DNA from: Planktothricoides sp. SR001
GTDB taxonomy: Bacteria; Cyanobacteriota; Cyanobacteriia; Cyanobacteriales; Laspinemataceae
Assembly (NCBI RefSeq): GCF_001276715.1
Contig: NZ_LIUQ01000003.1
Location: 42,292-106,291, forward strand
Direction: 5' to 3'
DNA: 64,000 nt
Shown here: piece by piece, positions 8,653 to 18,464 of the stretch
Layout: each line of letters opens with the position of its first letter
Position numbering within the stretch: the first letter of the stretch is position 1
Made by a program: the position numbers and the translations under genes
The notes under the pieces: generated by a model
Databases searched by the model: none
Told to the model about the DNA's origin: nothing
The model's input: the letters and a program-made list of their open reading frames with translations, nothing else

Positions 8653-9912
8653 ATGAACCATAAAACGCTGCGATTCCGCGCAGCGGATCCCTTACGGGAA
8701 TCGCTGACGGCTTTAAGTTTGAGTTTAACTTTAACTCAAACGATCTTGCTGTTTGGATTGCTCACACCGTTGATGGCAGTCGCTCGTCAACCGTCCCAAT
8801 TAATTGAGAGTAATCCCCTCTTATCCACAGAACCGGATCCACTATTGCCCAATCCGCCGAAAAATGGAGAACTGGTATCCCCGGAAAGAGAAATTTTAGC
8901 TCAGGCTTTGGATCAATTAAATCTGGAAGCAACCGCTCAGTTAGCAGCGGGAAATACTCCCGTAGCTTTTGCGATTTGGAATCGAGAATTAAGATTGCGA
9001 CGCTATTTAGGTCCGATGGATGAGTTAGCAGCTTTGAGTCGGGTAGGTGCGATCGCTTGGCAACAAGAGGACAGTACCCAGTTACGCATCATTACACGAC
9101 GATTAGAAAACCTGGAGGTGGATCATTGTCCACCAGCCAAAAATTCCTGTGGACTGGAATTTTTAGCCGCCTTGGTTCAGGGTTATGAATCAGTAAAAGC
9201 GCGAGATTTGGCCATTAAAGTTTATCAAACTATGTTGGCGGATGCCCAAAATCGGCAGGATATTGAGACTACTAAAAATTTATGGAGTGCGATCGCCCGT
9301 CTTGCTTTGGAAAAGCTGGATTATGTAGCCGGAGCAATGGCTTATGAGCAGTTATTAGCGATCGCGGAAACTGAGGGAAATCAGCCCCAAATAATTAACT
9401 ATGTAGAGCAACTGAGTTATATATACTCCCAAGCCAAACAATACCCACAGGCGATCGCCATGCGGCAGCGGTTAGTACAGTTTTATCTCAATGCTCAAGA
9501 CTTAAGATTAATCCCCGAATTAAAACTCGTGATCGGGCAGGACTATCAAATCTTAAATCAGCTAAACTTAGCCATCAACAATTATCAAGAAAGCTATACT
9601 TTAGCCTGGACATTGCAACAGTTTGCCGTCGCCAGAGAAGCCTTAATTAAAATTGCCAATATTTATCAACAAGCTGCGGAATTAGAAAAAGCAATCCAAG
9701 TCTATGAAGCCTTAGTAATTGTCGATCAACGCGCCACTAATTTTTATGGGTTAATGACGACCTATTGGCAACTGGGTAAACTCTATAGAATGCGGGAAAA
9801 TTACCCCCAGGCGATCGCGGCTTTTCAAAAAGGCTTACAAATTTCTCAGCAATTTCAGTTCACCGATCTTCAATCGGACTTTCAACAAAATCTAGAAGAA
9901 CTGCAACGGTAA
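8653..9912 (+). CDS. TPR-repeat protein with N-terminal signal/anchor
   Basis: The 419-residue protein has an N-terminal hydrophobic segment (about residues 20-45, LSLTLTQTILLFGLLTPLMA), suggesting export or membrane anchoring. From about residue 80 to the end it is built of tetratricopeptide-like helical pairs; the last two are the clearest (AIQVYEALVIVDQ and YPQAIAAFQKGLQIS). TPR domains bind partner proteins and no catalytic motif is present, so the role is unknown. The DNA for residues 6-16 (FRAADPLRESL) carries a palindrome-like motif of the kind inserted in frame in many cyanobacterial genes. An 11-bp tandem array precedes the start. Confidence 0.8.
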   Translation: MNHKTLRFRAADPLRESLTALSLSLTLTQTILLFGLLTPLMAVARQPSQLIESNPLLSTEPDPLLPNPPKNGELVSPEREILAQALDQLNLEATAQLAAGNTPVAFAIWNRELRLRRYLGPMDELAALSRVGAIAWQQEDSTQLRIITRRLENLEVDHCPPAKNSCGLEFLAALVQGYESVKARDLAIKVYQTMLADAQNRQDIETTKNLWSAIARLALEKLDYVAGAMAYEQLLAIAETEGNQPQIINYVEQLSYIYSQAKQYPQAIAMRQRLVQFYLNAQDLRLIPELKLVIGQDYQILNQLNLAINNYQESYTLAWTLQQFAVAREALIKIANIYQQAAELEKAIQVYEALVIVDQRATNFYGLMTTYWQLGKLYRMRENYPQAIAAFQKGLQISQQFQFTDLQSDFQQNLEELQR

Positions 9913-10117
9913 TGTTATTGGTTGATGGTTGTTGGTTGGTTGTTGTTGGTTGATTGTTGTTGGTTGTTTGTTGGCAAACCGCGAACAACAATCAACAAAA
10001 GAATCCCTACCCAAGAACCAAGAACAAAAGAATCCCTACCCAAGAACAAAAGAATCCCTACCCAACAAACAACAACCATCAACCAACAACAATCAACAAT
10101 CAACAATCAACAAATCC
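9913..10117. repeat. Low-complexity inverted repeat between convergent genes
   Basis: The left side is rich in TTGGTTGTTG-type sequence (9916-9975) and the right side in its complement, CAACAACCATCAACCAAC (10066-10115). In between, AAGAATCCCTACCCAAGAAC is repeated about three times. The region fills the whole gap between the stop codons of two convergent genes and could form a large imperfect hairpin ending both transcripts. Open frames across it are products of the repeats. Confidence 0.75.
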
Positions 10118-12355
10118 TTATTTTTCCATTTGATCAATTTCCGTCAGCTTAGACTTAGAAATGCTTGAGTAAAATTTGTACTGATTTTTACCGAGTTCTT
10201 TTGCTGCATACATTGCTTGATCCGCCGCCTTAACCAAATCATCGGGAAGCTGACTATCTTCCGGGTATAAACTAACCCCAATACTGGCTGTAACTTTAGC
10301 GGTATTGTTTCCATCAACTAAAATCGGTTCTGTCACCATCGCTAATATTTTTTCCGCCACGATCGCCACATTACTGGTCTGAGCAATTGCGGGTAAAATC
10401 ACCGTAAATTCATCCCCCGCTAAACGAGCAACCGTATCAGTTCCCCGCAAGCAATTTTTCAATCTCTGAGCCACGGTTTTGAGCAGGACATCACCGGCAT
10501 CATGGCCATAGCGATCGTTAATCAGTTTAAACCCATCTAAATCTAAAAACATCAACGCCACTGACTGCTGATTAAATTCCGCCCATTCTAAACTTTGCAT
10601 CAACCGTTCGTAAAAGAGTTTCCGATTAGGTAAGCCAGTTAGGGCATCGTGATAGGCAATATAACGCAGACGATTATGGGATGTTTGTAATTCTTCATTA
10701 GAACGAGTTAATTCTGCCGCAGTTCGCCGCAGTTCTTCTTCCATTTGTTTTCTTTCAGTGATATCTCGCAGCACCCCGACTAAAAATAAATTTCCCGCCG
10801 CATCTTTATGCAGCGATCGCTTCGTAGCCATGAAATAAGTATTGCCTAGAGAATCGGTAAATGTCTCTTCATGTTCGCTGGATTTCCCACTCAGAAAAAC
10901 CAACTCAGCTTGTTCCCAAAAAATATCCGCTTCTTTTTCTGGGAAAAACTTTTCCTGCGACCCATTAATTAAAGTATCAATCGAATGGCCAAGTAAATTG
11001 GCAAATGCTTGATTAAGCACAATCCATTTATGATTTCTATCTTTAACAAAAATCGGATCAGCCACCGTGTTAATAATCCCTTGTAAAAAATCTTTAGAAC
11101 GTTTCAGTTCTTCCTCCAGGTGAGCCAAATATCCGGTAATTACAATTGCTGAACCGGCTAAAGTTAGACTGGCAGGAATCAAAGGCAACCACCAATTTAC
11201 CAGAAACGCTAGATAGCAAATCAACAATAAACCGATTTCTAACAACAGAATCCCCGCCAAGTTGAGATAGGGCGATCGCCAGCGCCAACTCAGATAAGCG
11301 CCGATCGATGACCAAGCAAAAATCCAGATCCATTCCACTGGGTCTGGCCAGAATTTAAGCAATAAACTCTGGCCATCGATCGCCGCATTAAGCAACTGAC
11401 TCAGAAAATTTGCATGGAGTTCAACTCCAGCCATTTTATCCGGTTTTTTAAAAATATTTGCACTATAAGGTGTTGAGAAAAAATCTTTCAAACTTTTAGC
11501 CGTATTCCCAATCAGAACAATACGACCTTTAATTTCCTCTGGTGGAACTTTATCTTCTAAAACATCGCTAAAAGACCAAGTAGGAAAACCCCCCTCAATT
11601 CGGTAAAAATTCACCAACAGTTGATATCCGCCATTATCCGCTCTAACATAAGCGCCATCGTTAGGTTTAAAAGGACGCAAGACGGTTTTTCCTAACTGTA
11701 GATCCCACGGATTGTTAGCGGATTGTATCAGTTCAATGCCTTCCTGTTCGAGATATTTAAAAGCTAACTGAAAAGCAAAACTTCTATGGGCTTTGTTATC
11801 GGAAGTCCACCAATAAATTAAGTTTTTCCGCAAGATACCATCCGAATCAGTCTGAGTATTATTAAAACCGATTTGTTCGAGGGGAAGACCAGGGGGCGGT
11901 GAAACTTCAAAGTTATACTCATCTTGAGCCGCAACTTGTCGAATCCCGATAATATTGGGCATACGGGCAAATACTTCTTGTAATTCAGCATTACCCGGTT
12001 CTACCGGCAGATCCCGAAAAATATCCAGACCAATTAATCTAGCACCTTGGGCATTTAATTTCTTTAGTAATGCTGCCATAATTTCATCGGGAATTGGATA
12101 CTTACCAATCTTGCGTAAATCTTCCTCATCAACTCCAATAATCACAACCCGATTCTCTTGGGACTCTGCGGGTTTCCAGCGAAACAACTGATCCAGGGCG
12201 GCTAATTCCCACCCTTGCAATATACCCGTTAATCTGATCAGGACAATACAAGTAGCCACCCCAAATGAAGTTAGCAGAACTCGACTCTGTGGCTTAATGA
12301 ACTGCTTCAGAGTTGACCAGATATGTTTTGGAGATTTCTTTTCCTTGACGATCAT
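10118..12355 (-). CDS. Membrane CHASE2-PAS-GGDEF diguanylate cyclase
   Basis: Domains run as an N-terminal membrane helix, an extracytoplasmic CHASE2 sensor (about residues 40-320, starting near VVIIGVDEEDLRKIG), two or three membrane helices (about 330-410), a PAS domain (GIINTVADPIFVKDRNHKW), a short coiled coil, and a GGDEF domain beginning at DALTGLPNRKLFYERL. The catalytic loop is RLAGDEF, an accepted active variant of GGDEF, and no EAL domain follows. It should make cyclic di-GMP in response to an external signal. I start at the ATG at 12355, because the frame upstream opens only with a TTG at 12388. Whether the cyclase is active is inferred from the intact motif. Confidence 0.9.
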   Translation of the reverse strand: MIVKEKKSPKHIWSTLKQFIKPQSRVLLTSFGVATCIVLIRLTGILQGWELAALDQLFRWKPAESQENRVVIIGVDEEDLRKIGKYPIPDEIMAALLKKLNAQGARLIGLDIFRDLPVEPGNAELQEVFARMPNIIGIRQVAAQDEYNFEVSPPPGLPLEQIGFNNTQTDSDGILRKNLIYWWTSDNKAHRSFAFQLAFKYLEQEGIELIQSANNPWDLQLGKTVLRPFKPNDGAYVRADNGGYQLLVNFYRIEGGFPTWSFSDVLEDKVPPEEIKGRIVLIGNTAKSLKDFFSTPYSANIFKKPDKMAGVELHANFLSQLLNAAIDGQSLLLKFWPDPVEWIWIFAWSSIGAYLSWRWRSPYLNLAGILLLEIGLLLICYLAFLVNWWLPLIPASLTLAGSAIVITGYLAHLEEELKRSKDFLQGIINTVADPIFVKDRNHKWIVLNQAFANLLGHSIDTLINGSQEKFFPEKEADIFWEQAELVFLSGKSSEHEETFTDSLGNTYFMATKRSLHKDAAGNLFLVGVLRDITERKQMEEELRRTAAELTRSNEELQTSHNRLRYIAYHDALTGLPNRKLFYERLMQSLEWAEFNQQSVALMFLDLDGFKLINDRYGHDAGDVLLKTVAQRLKNCLRGTDTVARLAGDEFTVILPAIAQTSNVAIVAEKILAMVTEPILVDGNNTAKVTASIGVSLYPEDSQLPDDLVKAADQAMYAAKELGKNQYKFYSSISKSKLTEIDQMEK

Positions 12356-12561
12356 TGAAAACCCAATTAATAATTCGGCATTGAGCAATTTGTTTTATAG
12401 GCGGCATTCGATTCAGGCAAGCCCAAGAATGCTTTTTCTGGTGAATAGTTGTGAAATCAGCTCAAGAAATCCGCTCAAAATCGATCGAGAGGAACCCCAA
12501 TGATTCAGAGCGAACAACATAGATGCCCTGAGTCATTAAAACCAGCCAGTTGGTTGTTGGT

Positions 12562-13518
12562 CTACTGATAAGGAAAAGGATGGATAAATCCGCGATCGCC
12601 CTGATAATTAGATAAATCCGCTAGAGTTTCTAAACGTTGCACCCCTGCATATACTTGACCATTAATCTGCCAGCTAGGATATCCTGCAAGTCCAGCCGCT
12701 TTGCACATTTGCGGACGAGCATTTTTGCCCTTGGGATCGCATTCCACATAATCGATTAGGGCAAAAGCTTGCTGACCAAAAAGTTCTTTTTGTTCATGAC
12801 AATGGGGACACCAATAAGCCCCATAATTTTTGGCTCCAATTGCAGTCAAATGCCGAGCTAAATCCATTTCTGCTTTTCCCGATTTATTAGTAATTGGCAG
12901 CCCAATTTCCCCTGGGATATTCACCGCTTCACTGGATGAAGCGGTTGAAGAATCTGCCGTTGGCGTTACATTGGCGTAAATTCCGGTGACTCCAACCAGT
13001 GTCACCATGCCAATGACGCAGCCGGTCATAAATAGTTGCCCTGGATCCAGCCAATTCCGACCAATGATGGTCAAGGTAAACAGGGTCACGGAAAAGATAG
13101 CTGAAGCGATACAGTATGGACATAATGCCTGAATTTTAAACAGCATCACATACATGAGATAGCTGCTAAATACCAGCATGGCGACACCGAGACTAAACAT
13201 CAGCAACCAAGTGGTTTCTTGGACTTTAGACTGAAAAGATTTATCGGTTTTTTGCCGCAACAACCAGGGCAAGAAAGCTAAGAATGCCATCGCGATATAG
13301 GCTAATAACCCATAGAGGGTTAAAGGCAGACCAAAGACTGTGGCATAGTCACTTTGCAAAACTTCTTTACACCCACTGGTGGGACAAACATCCGCAGCAG
13401 TTCCCGATAACTCAGCCGCTGTTAGCCATGCGGTTTCTAGGCAACCCACTAAGGCGATCGCCCCAATTAAATGACGCGACCATTGATGAATCCAAGGAAT
13501 AGATTTTCGACTTGTCAT
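12562..13518 (-). CDS. VKOR-thioredoxin fusion (disulfide bond formation protein)
   Basis: This 318-residue fusion is typical of cyanobacteria. The N-terminal part is a four- to five-helix vitamin K epoxide reductase domain with the loop pair CPTSGC (Cys45 and Cys50) and the quinone-site pair CPYC. The C-terminal part is a thioredoxin-like domain with CPHC (GAYWCPHCHEQKELF). In characterised homologues the protein passes electrons from folding substrates through the Trx domain to membrane quinone, making it the main oxidant for lumenal or periplasmic disulfides. All four redox motifs are intact. It is a stand-alone gene. Confidence 0.95.
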   Translation of the reverse strand: MTSRKSIPWIHQWSRHLIGAIALVGCLETAWLTAAELSGTAADVCPTSGCKEVLQSDYATVFGLPLTLYGLLAYIAMAFLAFLPWLLRQKTDKSFQSKVQETTWLLMFSLGVAMLVFSSYLMYVMLFKIQALCPYCIASAIFSVTLFTLTIIGRNWLDPGQLFMTGCVIGMVTLVGVTGIYANVTPTADSSTASSSEAVNIPGEIGLPITNKSGKAEMDLARHLTAIGAKNYGAYWCPHCHEQKELFGQQAFALIDYVECDPKGKNARPQMCKAAGLAGYPSWQINGQVYAGVQRLETLADLSNYQGDRGFIHPFPYQ

Positions 13519-13782
13519 TCTCCCCCCAAATTAAATAATCGATACTGGGCGTGACATCTTTCTCGATTCTGACATATCTCACATATAGAAGTAGAGAGCG
13601 CGGTGAATGGTTCCAGATTTGAGATGAACAGACTGCACATCTAAATCGGACATTTTACCGGCTCTCTAGGATTTCTTTTGCTCTGTGGTTGCGGGAAATG
13701 CTGCTGGAAATGGTTCAAATTTTATTTCCAGGGGCAGCAGGGGGCTATGAACGGCTATCTAACTTAATTTGCCCTGCTTAAA

Positions 13783-14598
13783 CTAACATCCGCTCGGTTT
13801 GATCGATCGCGCTGCTTCCACAAACTGACTCACCCGTAAGGGGTCGATCGGTTGGTCGATTTGACCGTGGCGTTTGAGCGAATTAGCGACAATCACACCA
13901 TCGGCAGAGGGTAGCAGAGTGGCAATATTGTCCCAATTGGCGCCACTGCCAATGAAAACCGGAGTCTCTGCGGCGGCTATCTTAGCAATTTCTAGGTCTT
14001 CGAGTACAGGAGGGCTACCTGTAGCCCAGCCAGAAATAATGACGGCATCAGCTAAACCTCGCTCAATAGTATCTTTGACGGCATGAGTGAGATTAGTCGA
14101 TTCTAATGCTTGAGCGTGTTTGACGAGAACATCGGCGAAGATTTTCACCTCGGATCCGAGTTCCCGTCGGTAACGAAGCAGTTGATGAGCTTGTCCTTCA
14201 ATTAAGCCTTGGTCAGTAGCCATGACACCTGTAAGAACATTCACCCGGATGAATTGGGCGCCCACACAAGAGGCGATCGCCAAACCACTGTGAGCGTCAT
14301 TTCGCAGGACATTAATCCCAATTGGCAGAGTAACTAAATTCATTAGCTTTTCTACCAAGATCGTCATCGCACTGACAACGGCTGGGTCTACAGTACCTTT
14401 GGTAAAAGGAGCGTCGAAAAAATTTTCGACGATAATCCCATCGACTCCACCAGCGGCTAAAGCGGTCGCTTCGCGCTCCGCTCGCTCGATCACTGTTTTG
14501 AGATTGCCACTCCATCTAGGAGAAGTGGGCAGTGGCAATAAATGGACAACACCAATGATTGGCTTGGGGGTTTTGAATATCTGCTGAATTAAGTCCAC
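13783..14598 (-). CDS. btpA: BtpA family protein (photosystem I biogenesis)
   Basis: The 271-residue protein matches BtpA along its length, with the N-terminal IIGVVHLLPLPTSPRW and GVDGIIVENFFDAPF and a C-terminal TIM-barrel-like VFIGSGANWDNI. In Synechocystis BtpA is a thylakoid-associated factor that stabilises the photosystem I reaction-centre proteins. The gene stands alone. The stretch around 14463-14490 (GCTTCGCGCTCCGCTCGCTC) encodes ERAEREA and resembles a short repeat inserted in frame. Confidence 0.93.
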   Translation of the reverse strand: MDLIQQIFKTPKPIIGVVHLLPLPTSPRWSGNLKTVIERAEREATALAAGGVDGIIVENFFDAPFTKGTVDPAVVSAMTILVEKLMNLVTLPIGINVLRNDAHSGLAIASCVGAQFIRVNVLTGVMATDQGLIEGQAHQLLRYRRELGSEVKIFADVLVKHAQALESTNLTHAVKDTIERGLADAVIISGWATGSPPVLEDLEIAKIAAAETPVFIGSGANWDNIATLLPSADGVIVANSLKRHGQIDQPIDPLRVSQFVEAARSIKPSGC

Positions 14599-14853
14599 GT
14601 GCTTTCCATTCGGACTCGGCTTTTCAATAAATTAACCCGTTAAATACGAGTTAACACCTAAACTTTTTTAGAGTTTAAATCGATAAATGATTATATTGGT
14701 ACTATAACCCTAGATGGATCAACCTATTTCTACTTCAGTCCGAGAAAAAGCTGAAATCCGCTTTGATTGGCCGATTTATCTGGGAATCGCCAAATTTTTT
14801 TCTGCTACCCAATTCCATCGGTGTAACCGAGCCAGCATTCCGAGGGAAGATCA

Positions 14854-15849
14854 GTGAATATTCCACTTATTATTTGCACAATTTTTTTGATAATTTTTGG
14901 GTTTTTTTTGGCAGGCGAAGTCCTCTTACGACTGAGATTTGGCTTGGGAACCCCTTTGATTTACTTGCCTGACCCGGAAATTGGCTATATTCTCGCGCCC
15001 AATCAACAAGTCCGTCGGTTAGGCAATTTAATTGCAATTAACCAGTATTCGATGCGGAGTCCGGTCATGGAAAAATCTCCCCCAGAAGGAACATGGCGGA
15101 TTTTACTCCTGGGGGATTCGGTGGCCAATGGCGCCTGGTGGACCGACCAAGGTCAGACGATTTCCGCACTTATGACCAATCAGTTACAAGCAACTTGTTC
15201 AGCAACTTTATCCGCAGGGTCAACGGAGAGAACATCATCAAATGTCAAAAATATCCAGGTGGAAGTCCTCAACGCTTCTGCAAATTCTTGGGGGCCAAGG
15301 AATGAGTTAGCCTTTTTACGCCGGATGGGGAGTTTTGGCGCGAAGGTGGTGGTTTTACTGATTAATACCGATGATTTATTTGCGGCAGCCCCTAGTTCTC
15401 TCCCGGTTGGGCGCGATCGCAACTACCCAGACAAAAAACCTGCCCTAGCCTGGTTTGAACTATTCACTCGTTACATATTACCCGCCCCCAAAGTTCCCAC
15501 CGCCCCCAAAGAACCGGGGGATCCGGTCGATCGCAACCTAGAAGCCATTCGACAAATCAAACTCTTAACCCAAGAAAGCAATAGTCATCTACTGGTGGCC
15601 ATGACGCCACTCTTGAGAGAAACCGGCAACCCAACCACCCCACGGGACTATGAACAGAAAGCCAGGGCTAGGATACGGTCGTTCACCCAAGCCGAAAAAA
15701 TTTTCTACCTGGATTTTTTACCAATTTTCAACCGCCAAGAACAACCAGCCAGCTTATACCGGGATCACATTCACCTCAGTCCCACCGGCAACCAGCTTGT
15801 CAGCCAAACCCTCTGCCAAATAATTCAACGAGAAACCGGGTTTCTATAA
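14854..15849 (+). CDS. SGNH/GDSL hydrolase family protein
   Basis: The 331-residue protein starts with a single N-terminal membrane helix, so the catalytic domain is probably periplasmic or lumenal. The GDS block is LLLGDSVANG with nucleophile Ser89, the oxyanion Asn is likely in NASANSWGP, and the catalytic Asp/His pair is in YRDHIHLSPTGN near residue 306. The family includes esterases and polysaccharide deacetylases, and the substrate cannot be told. The start is a GTG preceded by GGGAAGA. The last residues (RETGFL) are encoded by a copy of the AGAAACCGGGTTTCT repeat at 15831-15845, so the C-terminus is repeat-derived. Confidence 0.85.
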   Translation: MNIPLIICTIFLIIFGFFLAGEVLLRLRFGLGTPLIYLPDPEIGYILAPNQQVRRLGNLIAINQYSMRSPVMEKSPPEGTWRILLLGDSVANGAWWTDQGQTISALMTNQLQATCSATLSAGSTERTSSNVKNIQVEVLNASANSWGPRNELAFLRRMGSFGAKVVVLLINTDDLFAAAPSSLPVGRDRNYPDKKPALAWFELFTRYILPAPKVPTAPKEPGDPVDRNLEAIRQIKLLTQESNSHLLVAMTPLLRETGNPTTPRDYEQKARARIRSFTQAEKIFYLDFLPIFNRQEQPASLYRDHIHLSPTGNQLVSQTLCQIIQRETGFL

Positions 15850-15882
15850 CAATTTTGGTGGCCTCACCTACGATTTTTTAAA

Positions 15883-16181
15883 GTATCGTAGGGTGCGTTA
15901 GCGACAGCGTAACGCACCATATTCTATGTCTTACGCAGTAGCGAAGTATCGTAGGGTGCGTTAGCGACAGCGTAACGCTTATTTCTATAAAAGAAAGCGC
16001 AAAGTATCGTAGGGTGCGTTAGCGACAGCGTAACGCTTATTTCTATAAAAGAAAGCGCAAAGTATCGTAGGGTGCGTTAGCGACAGCGTAACGCACCATA
16101 TTCTATGTGCAGCATTTAACCTTCTCAAATCTGTTCATAGTATCGTAGGGTGCGTTAGCGACAGCGTAACGCACCATATTC
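15883..16181. repeat. Five copies of a GTAGGGTGCGTTA palindromic repeat, three at 58-bp period
   Basis: The core hairpin GGTGCGTTA-GCGACAGCG-TAACGC(ACC) starts near 15883, 15946, 16004, 16062 and 16140. Copies two to four are exactly 58 bases apart and include identical flanking sequence, so this part is a true tandem array. The palindrome is closely related to the element ends at 21581-21652. The array fills the gap between convergent genes and could end transcription from both sides. Confidence 0.9.
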
Positions 16182-16187
16182 CATATC

Positions 16188-17315
16188 TTACGCAGGCACC
16201 GCCACGGGGTTAACACACTCCAGATTTGGCGAACTCCAGGCTTGGCCATCCAAAGCCATCTGCTCAATCACACTAGCCAAACGCAAAGCTTTAAGGGCTT
16301 GTTGACCGCCCACCGAAGGTTGCTGTCCACCCCGGACGCAATTCACAAAATGCTCTAACTCAGCGTGCAGGGGTTCTATATTGCTGGTGTAAACTTTTTC
16401 AATCAAACCATCTTGGCGATAAAGCACTTGACCATAGTCCGTCATATAGTCCGCCGTAGTCTGCCGATGAATCAGAATTTCATTATTCAGAAAATCCGCC
16501 TCAGTCAGGGAGTTGTGGCAATGAGCCATCAAACGGCGAATTTTGCGATGAGTCACCTTGCTGGCAGTTAGAGTGGCGACAACTCCATTGGCAAACCCCA
16601 GGGTGGCAGTGACATAGTCCACGGGTGGGGCAGACTGTGCTTGCCTAATGGGCCAATGAGGGGTTTTCTTTTCGGCTTGATTGTGGTAAACCCGCGAACC
16701 GCTGGCCGTTAAGCGAATCACTGGAGAACCCACTAATTCCAACAGCAAATCAATATCGTGAATCATTAAATCCAAAACCACGGAGACATCGTTAGCGCGA
16801 TGAGAATATGGACTCATGCGATGGGCTTCTACAGCCAGTAACTCCTCGGTTTTCAGGACTTTACTGAGTTCTTGGAAAGCTGGGTTGAAGCGTTCAATGT
16901 GACCCACTTGCAGGATACAGCCCGAATCCGCAGCGGCATTAACTAAAGATTCGGCTTCCGCAATACTAGAGGCAATTGGCTTTTCAATTAAAACGTGAAC
17001 CCCTGATTGTAGACAGGTCATGCCGACGGAGTGATGCAAGCGAGTGGGGACGGCAATACAGACCGCTTCTACATGGGGCAGCAAGTCCTGATAGTCTTCA
17101 AAAAACCGAATGCGATATTTGCTGGCGATGTCTAGACCTCTTTCCACATTGATATCCGCCACACCGACTAATTCAATATCTTTCAGCAGACTCAGAACAC
17201 GAGTGTGATGTTGTCCCATGTTGCCCACCCCAATTACGCCAACTCTCAGGGGTTGAGGTTGACTGCGTACATGAGAATTGATCGGTCGGGTTAAAATGTA
17301 ATTATTTTTTTGCAT
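16188..17315 (-). CDS. Gfo/Idh/MocA family NAD(P)-dependent oxidoreductase
   Basis: The 375-residue protein has an N-terminal Rossmann fold with GVIGVGNMGQHH (about residues 26-37), the conserved EKPIA of the family (the lysine is catalytic) and GHIERFNPA, followed by the C-terminal alpha/beta domain. These enzymes oxidise or reduce sugars, inositol or, in a cyanobacterial branch, biliverdin. Sequence and isolated position do not allow a choice; the GHIERFNPA signature favours the sugar-nucleotide or inositol dehydrogenase-like branch over BvdR. The first 20 residues may not be part of the fold. The stop codon touches the 58-bp repeat array. Confidence 0.88.
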   Translation of the reverse strand: MQKNNYILTRPINSHVRSQPQPLRVGVIGVGNMGQHHTRVLSLLKDIELVGVADINVERGLDIASKYRIRFFEDYQDLLPHVEAVCIAVPTRLHHSVGMTCLQSGVHVLIEKPIASSIAEAESLVNAAADSGCILQVGHIERFNPAFQELSKVLKTEELLAVEAHRMSPYSHRANDVSVVLDLMIHDIDLLLELVGSPVIRLTASGSRVYHNQAEKKTPHWPIRQAQSAPPVDYVTATLGFANGVVATLTASKVTHRKIRRLMAHCHNSLTEADFLNNEILIHRQTTADYMTDYGQVLYRQDGLIEKVYTSNIEPLHAELEHFVNCVRGGQQPSVGGQQALKALRLASVIEQMALDGQAWSSPNLECVNPVAVPA

Positions 17316-18025
17316 TTTTGGTTTTTACTCCTCACACCATAAACAATTTGCCTGTCACGAGGCATTCGGGATCTCACACCACTTGTGATAGTAACACAAT
17401 GTATCTCTTTGTAAAGAATTTCAAAGTTACCTGGAAGTTCCTTAAGCAAAGGGAGAATAGATGGACAAAATTAATCGTAGTTATTTCTGAGCGATCGCTC
17501 TGATTAATTTTTTTTGGTATCAACTGACACTTCTATCTGTACCTTTGGACTTGAGAGAGAATCCGGAAAATTCATGCGGTGCCGGAAAATTAATTTTTTG
17601 TATCCTAGTTATCAGTGAGATAGTTGGGAGAGCTTGGTTGCGGTTTAAGGGGGCGCGATCGCGCCCCCTGCCAGAGGCATATCCCTGTATTTCTTATTGG
17701 CTTGACCATCCCATTTACTCGGTTATCAATCAATCAGATGAATCAATCAGCGGATTTTTAATTTTTTTACTTATTTTATGGATTTTTCTCAATTACTAGG
17801 TTTATTTCGGCGCAAGTAGGGGCAGTTCGCGAACCGCCCATAATGCTTTTTTTATTAAAACCGGTATAATTTATAATTTATTCTTTTTGCCATAAAAAAA
17901 TAGAGATTTGCGGCAACAAATCTCTATTTTTTATGTTTAATAATTCATCCCCAAAAAGAAACCGGGTTTCTAAAATAACTTTTGCCGGAAATCGGAAATC
18001 TGATCAATAAATCCGGTTTCTGTAG
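17316..18025. other. Intergenic region with palindrome, terminator and AGAAACCGGGTTTCT repeats
   Basis: There is no credible gene; an 84-residue frame at 17545-17799 has no recognisable features. The region holds a perfect 22-bp palindrome at 17648-17669 centred on the HIP1 core (AGGGGGCGCGA and its complement), a strong terminator at 17895-17932, a full AGAAACCGGGTTTCT repeat at 17957-17971 and a decayed copy near 18009-18020. Confidence 0.7.
17895..17932 (-). terminator. Strong bidirectional terminator
   Basis: A 16-bp perfect stem, AAAAAATAGAGATTTG with CAAATCTCTATTTTTT, closes a CGGCAA loop. It has A-runs on one side and T-runs on the other, so it can act on both strands. It lies about 95 bases past the stop of the minus-strand tautomerase gene. 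Confidence 0.85.
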
Positions 18026-18376
18026 TTAGAAAGTAGAACCATTCCAGCCCCACATCGAACCTTTGGCGTCATTAAACTCAATATAAATGCGATTTTGGGG
18101 AACCCCCAGAGATTGATTAATTTTTTGGCAAAAATCCTCACTCATACTTTGAGTTTGAGTCGAAGTCATACTGCCAATACTTTTAATTTCTATGTAACAA
18201 ACTGGGTCGGTTGTTCCCGCAAAGGTCATCGGCACATCTGAGTCAAAAGCAGTCATTACATAAGACTCTGGCTTACCCAGATGTTTGGCTAAACTCGCGG
18301 AAAGGGTTTTAAGTAAACTTTCCACCTCTGTTTTTGGCGGAGTCGAAACCGTGGTTTTTACTGCGATCAAAGGCAT
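18026..18376 (-). CDS. MIF/tautomerase superfamily protein
   Basis: The 116-residue protein matches the macrophage migration inhibitory factor/phenylpyruvate tautomerase family. Pro2, which becomes the catalytic N-terminal proline after Met removal, is followed by LIAVKTTV; VCYIEIKSIG lies in the middle and NRIYIEFND near the end. Members form trimers. The cyanobacterial proteins have modest tautomerase activity and an unknown role. It lies 88 bases downstream of the flavin reductase gene on the same strand and may be cotranscribed, ending at the 17895-17932 hairpin. Confidence 0.9.
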   Translation of the reverse strand: MPLIAVKTTVSTPPKTEVESLLKTLSASLAKHLGKPESYVMTAFDSDVPMTFAGTTDPVCYIEIKSIGSMTSTQTQSMSEDFCQKINQSLGVPQNRIYIEFNDAKGSMWGWNGSTF

Positions 18377-18464
18377 AAATCAAACAAGCAATGATGGACT
18401 AAGGAAAATTCAGAATCGCGAGGTAGCCGCGCTGAATGGATTTAATTAAAATACTCGGATTTTT

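Noticed and set aside
9915..10168. Several short frames across the low-complexity gap
   Set aside because: They translate the TTGGTTGTTG and AGAATCCCTACCC repeats and have no protein-like features.
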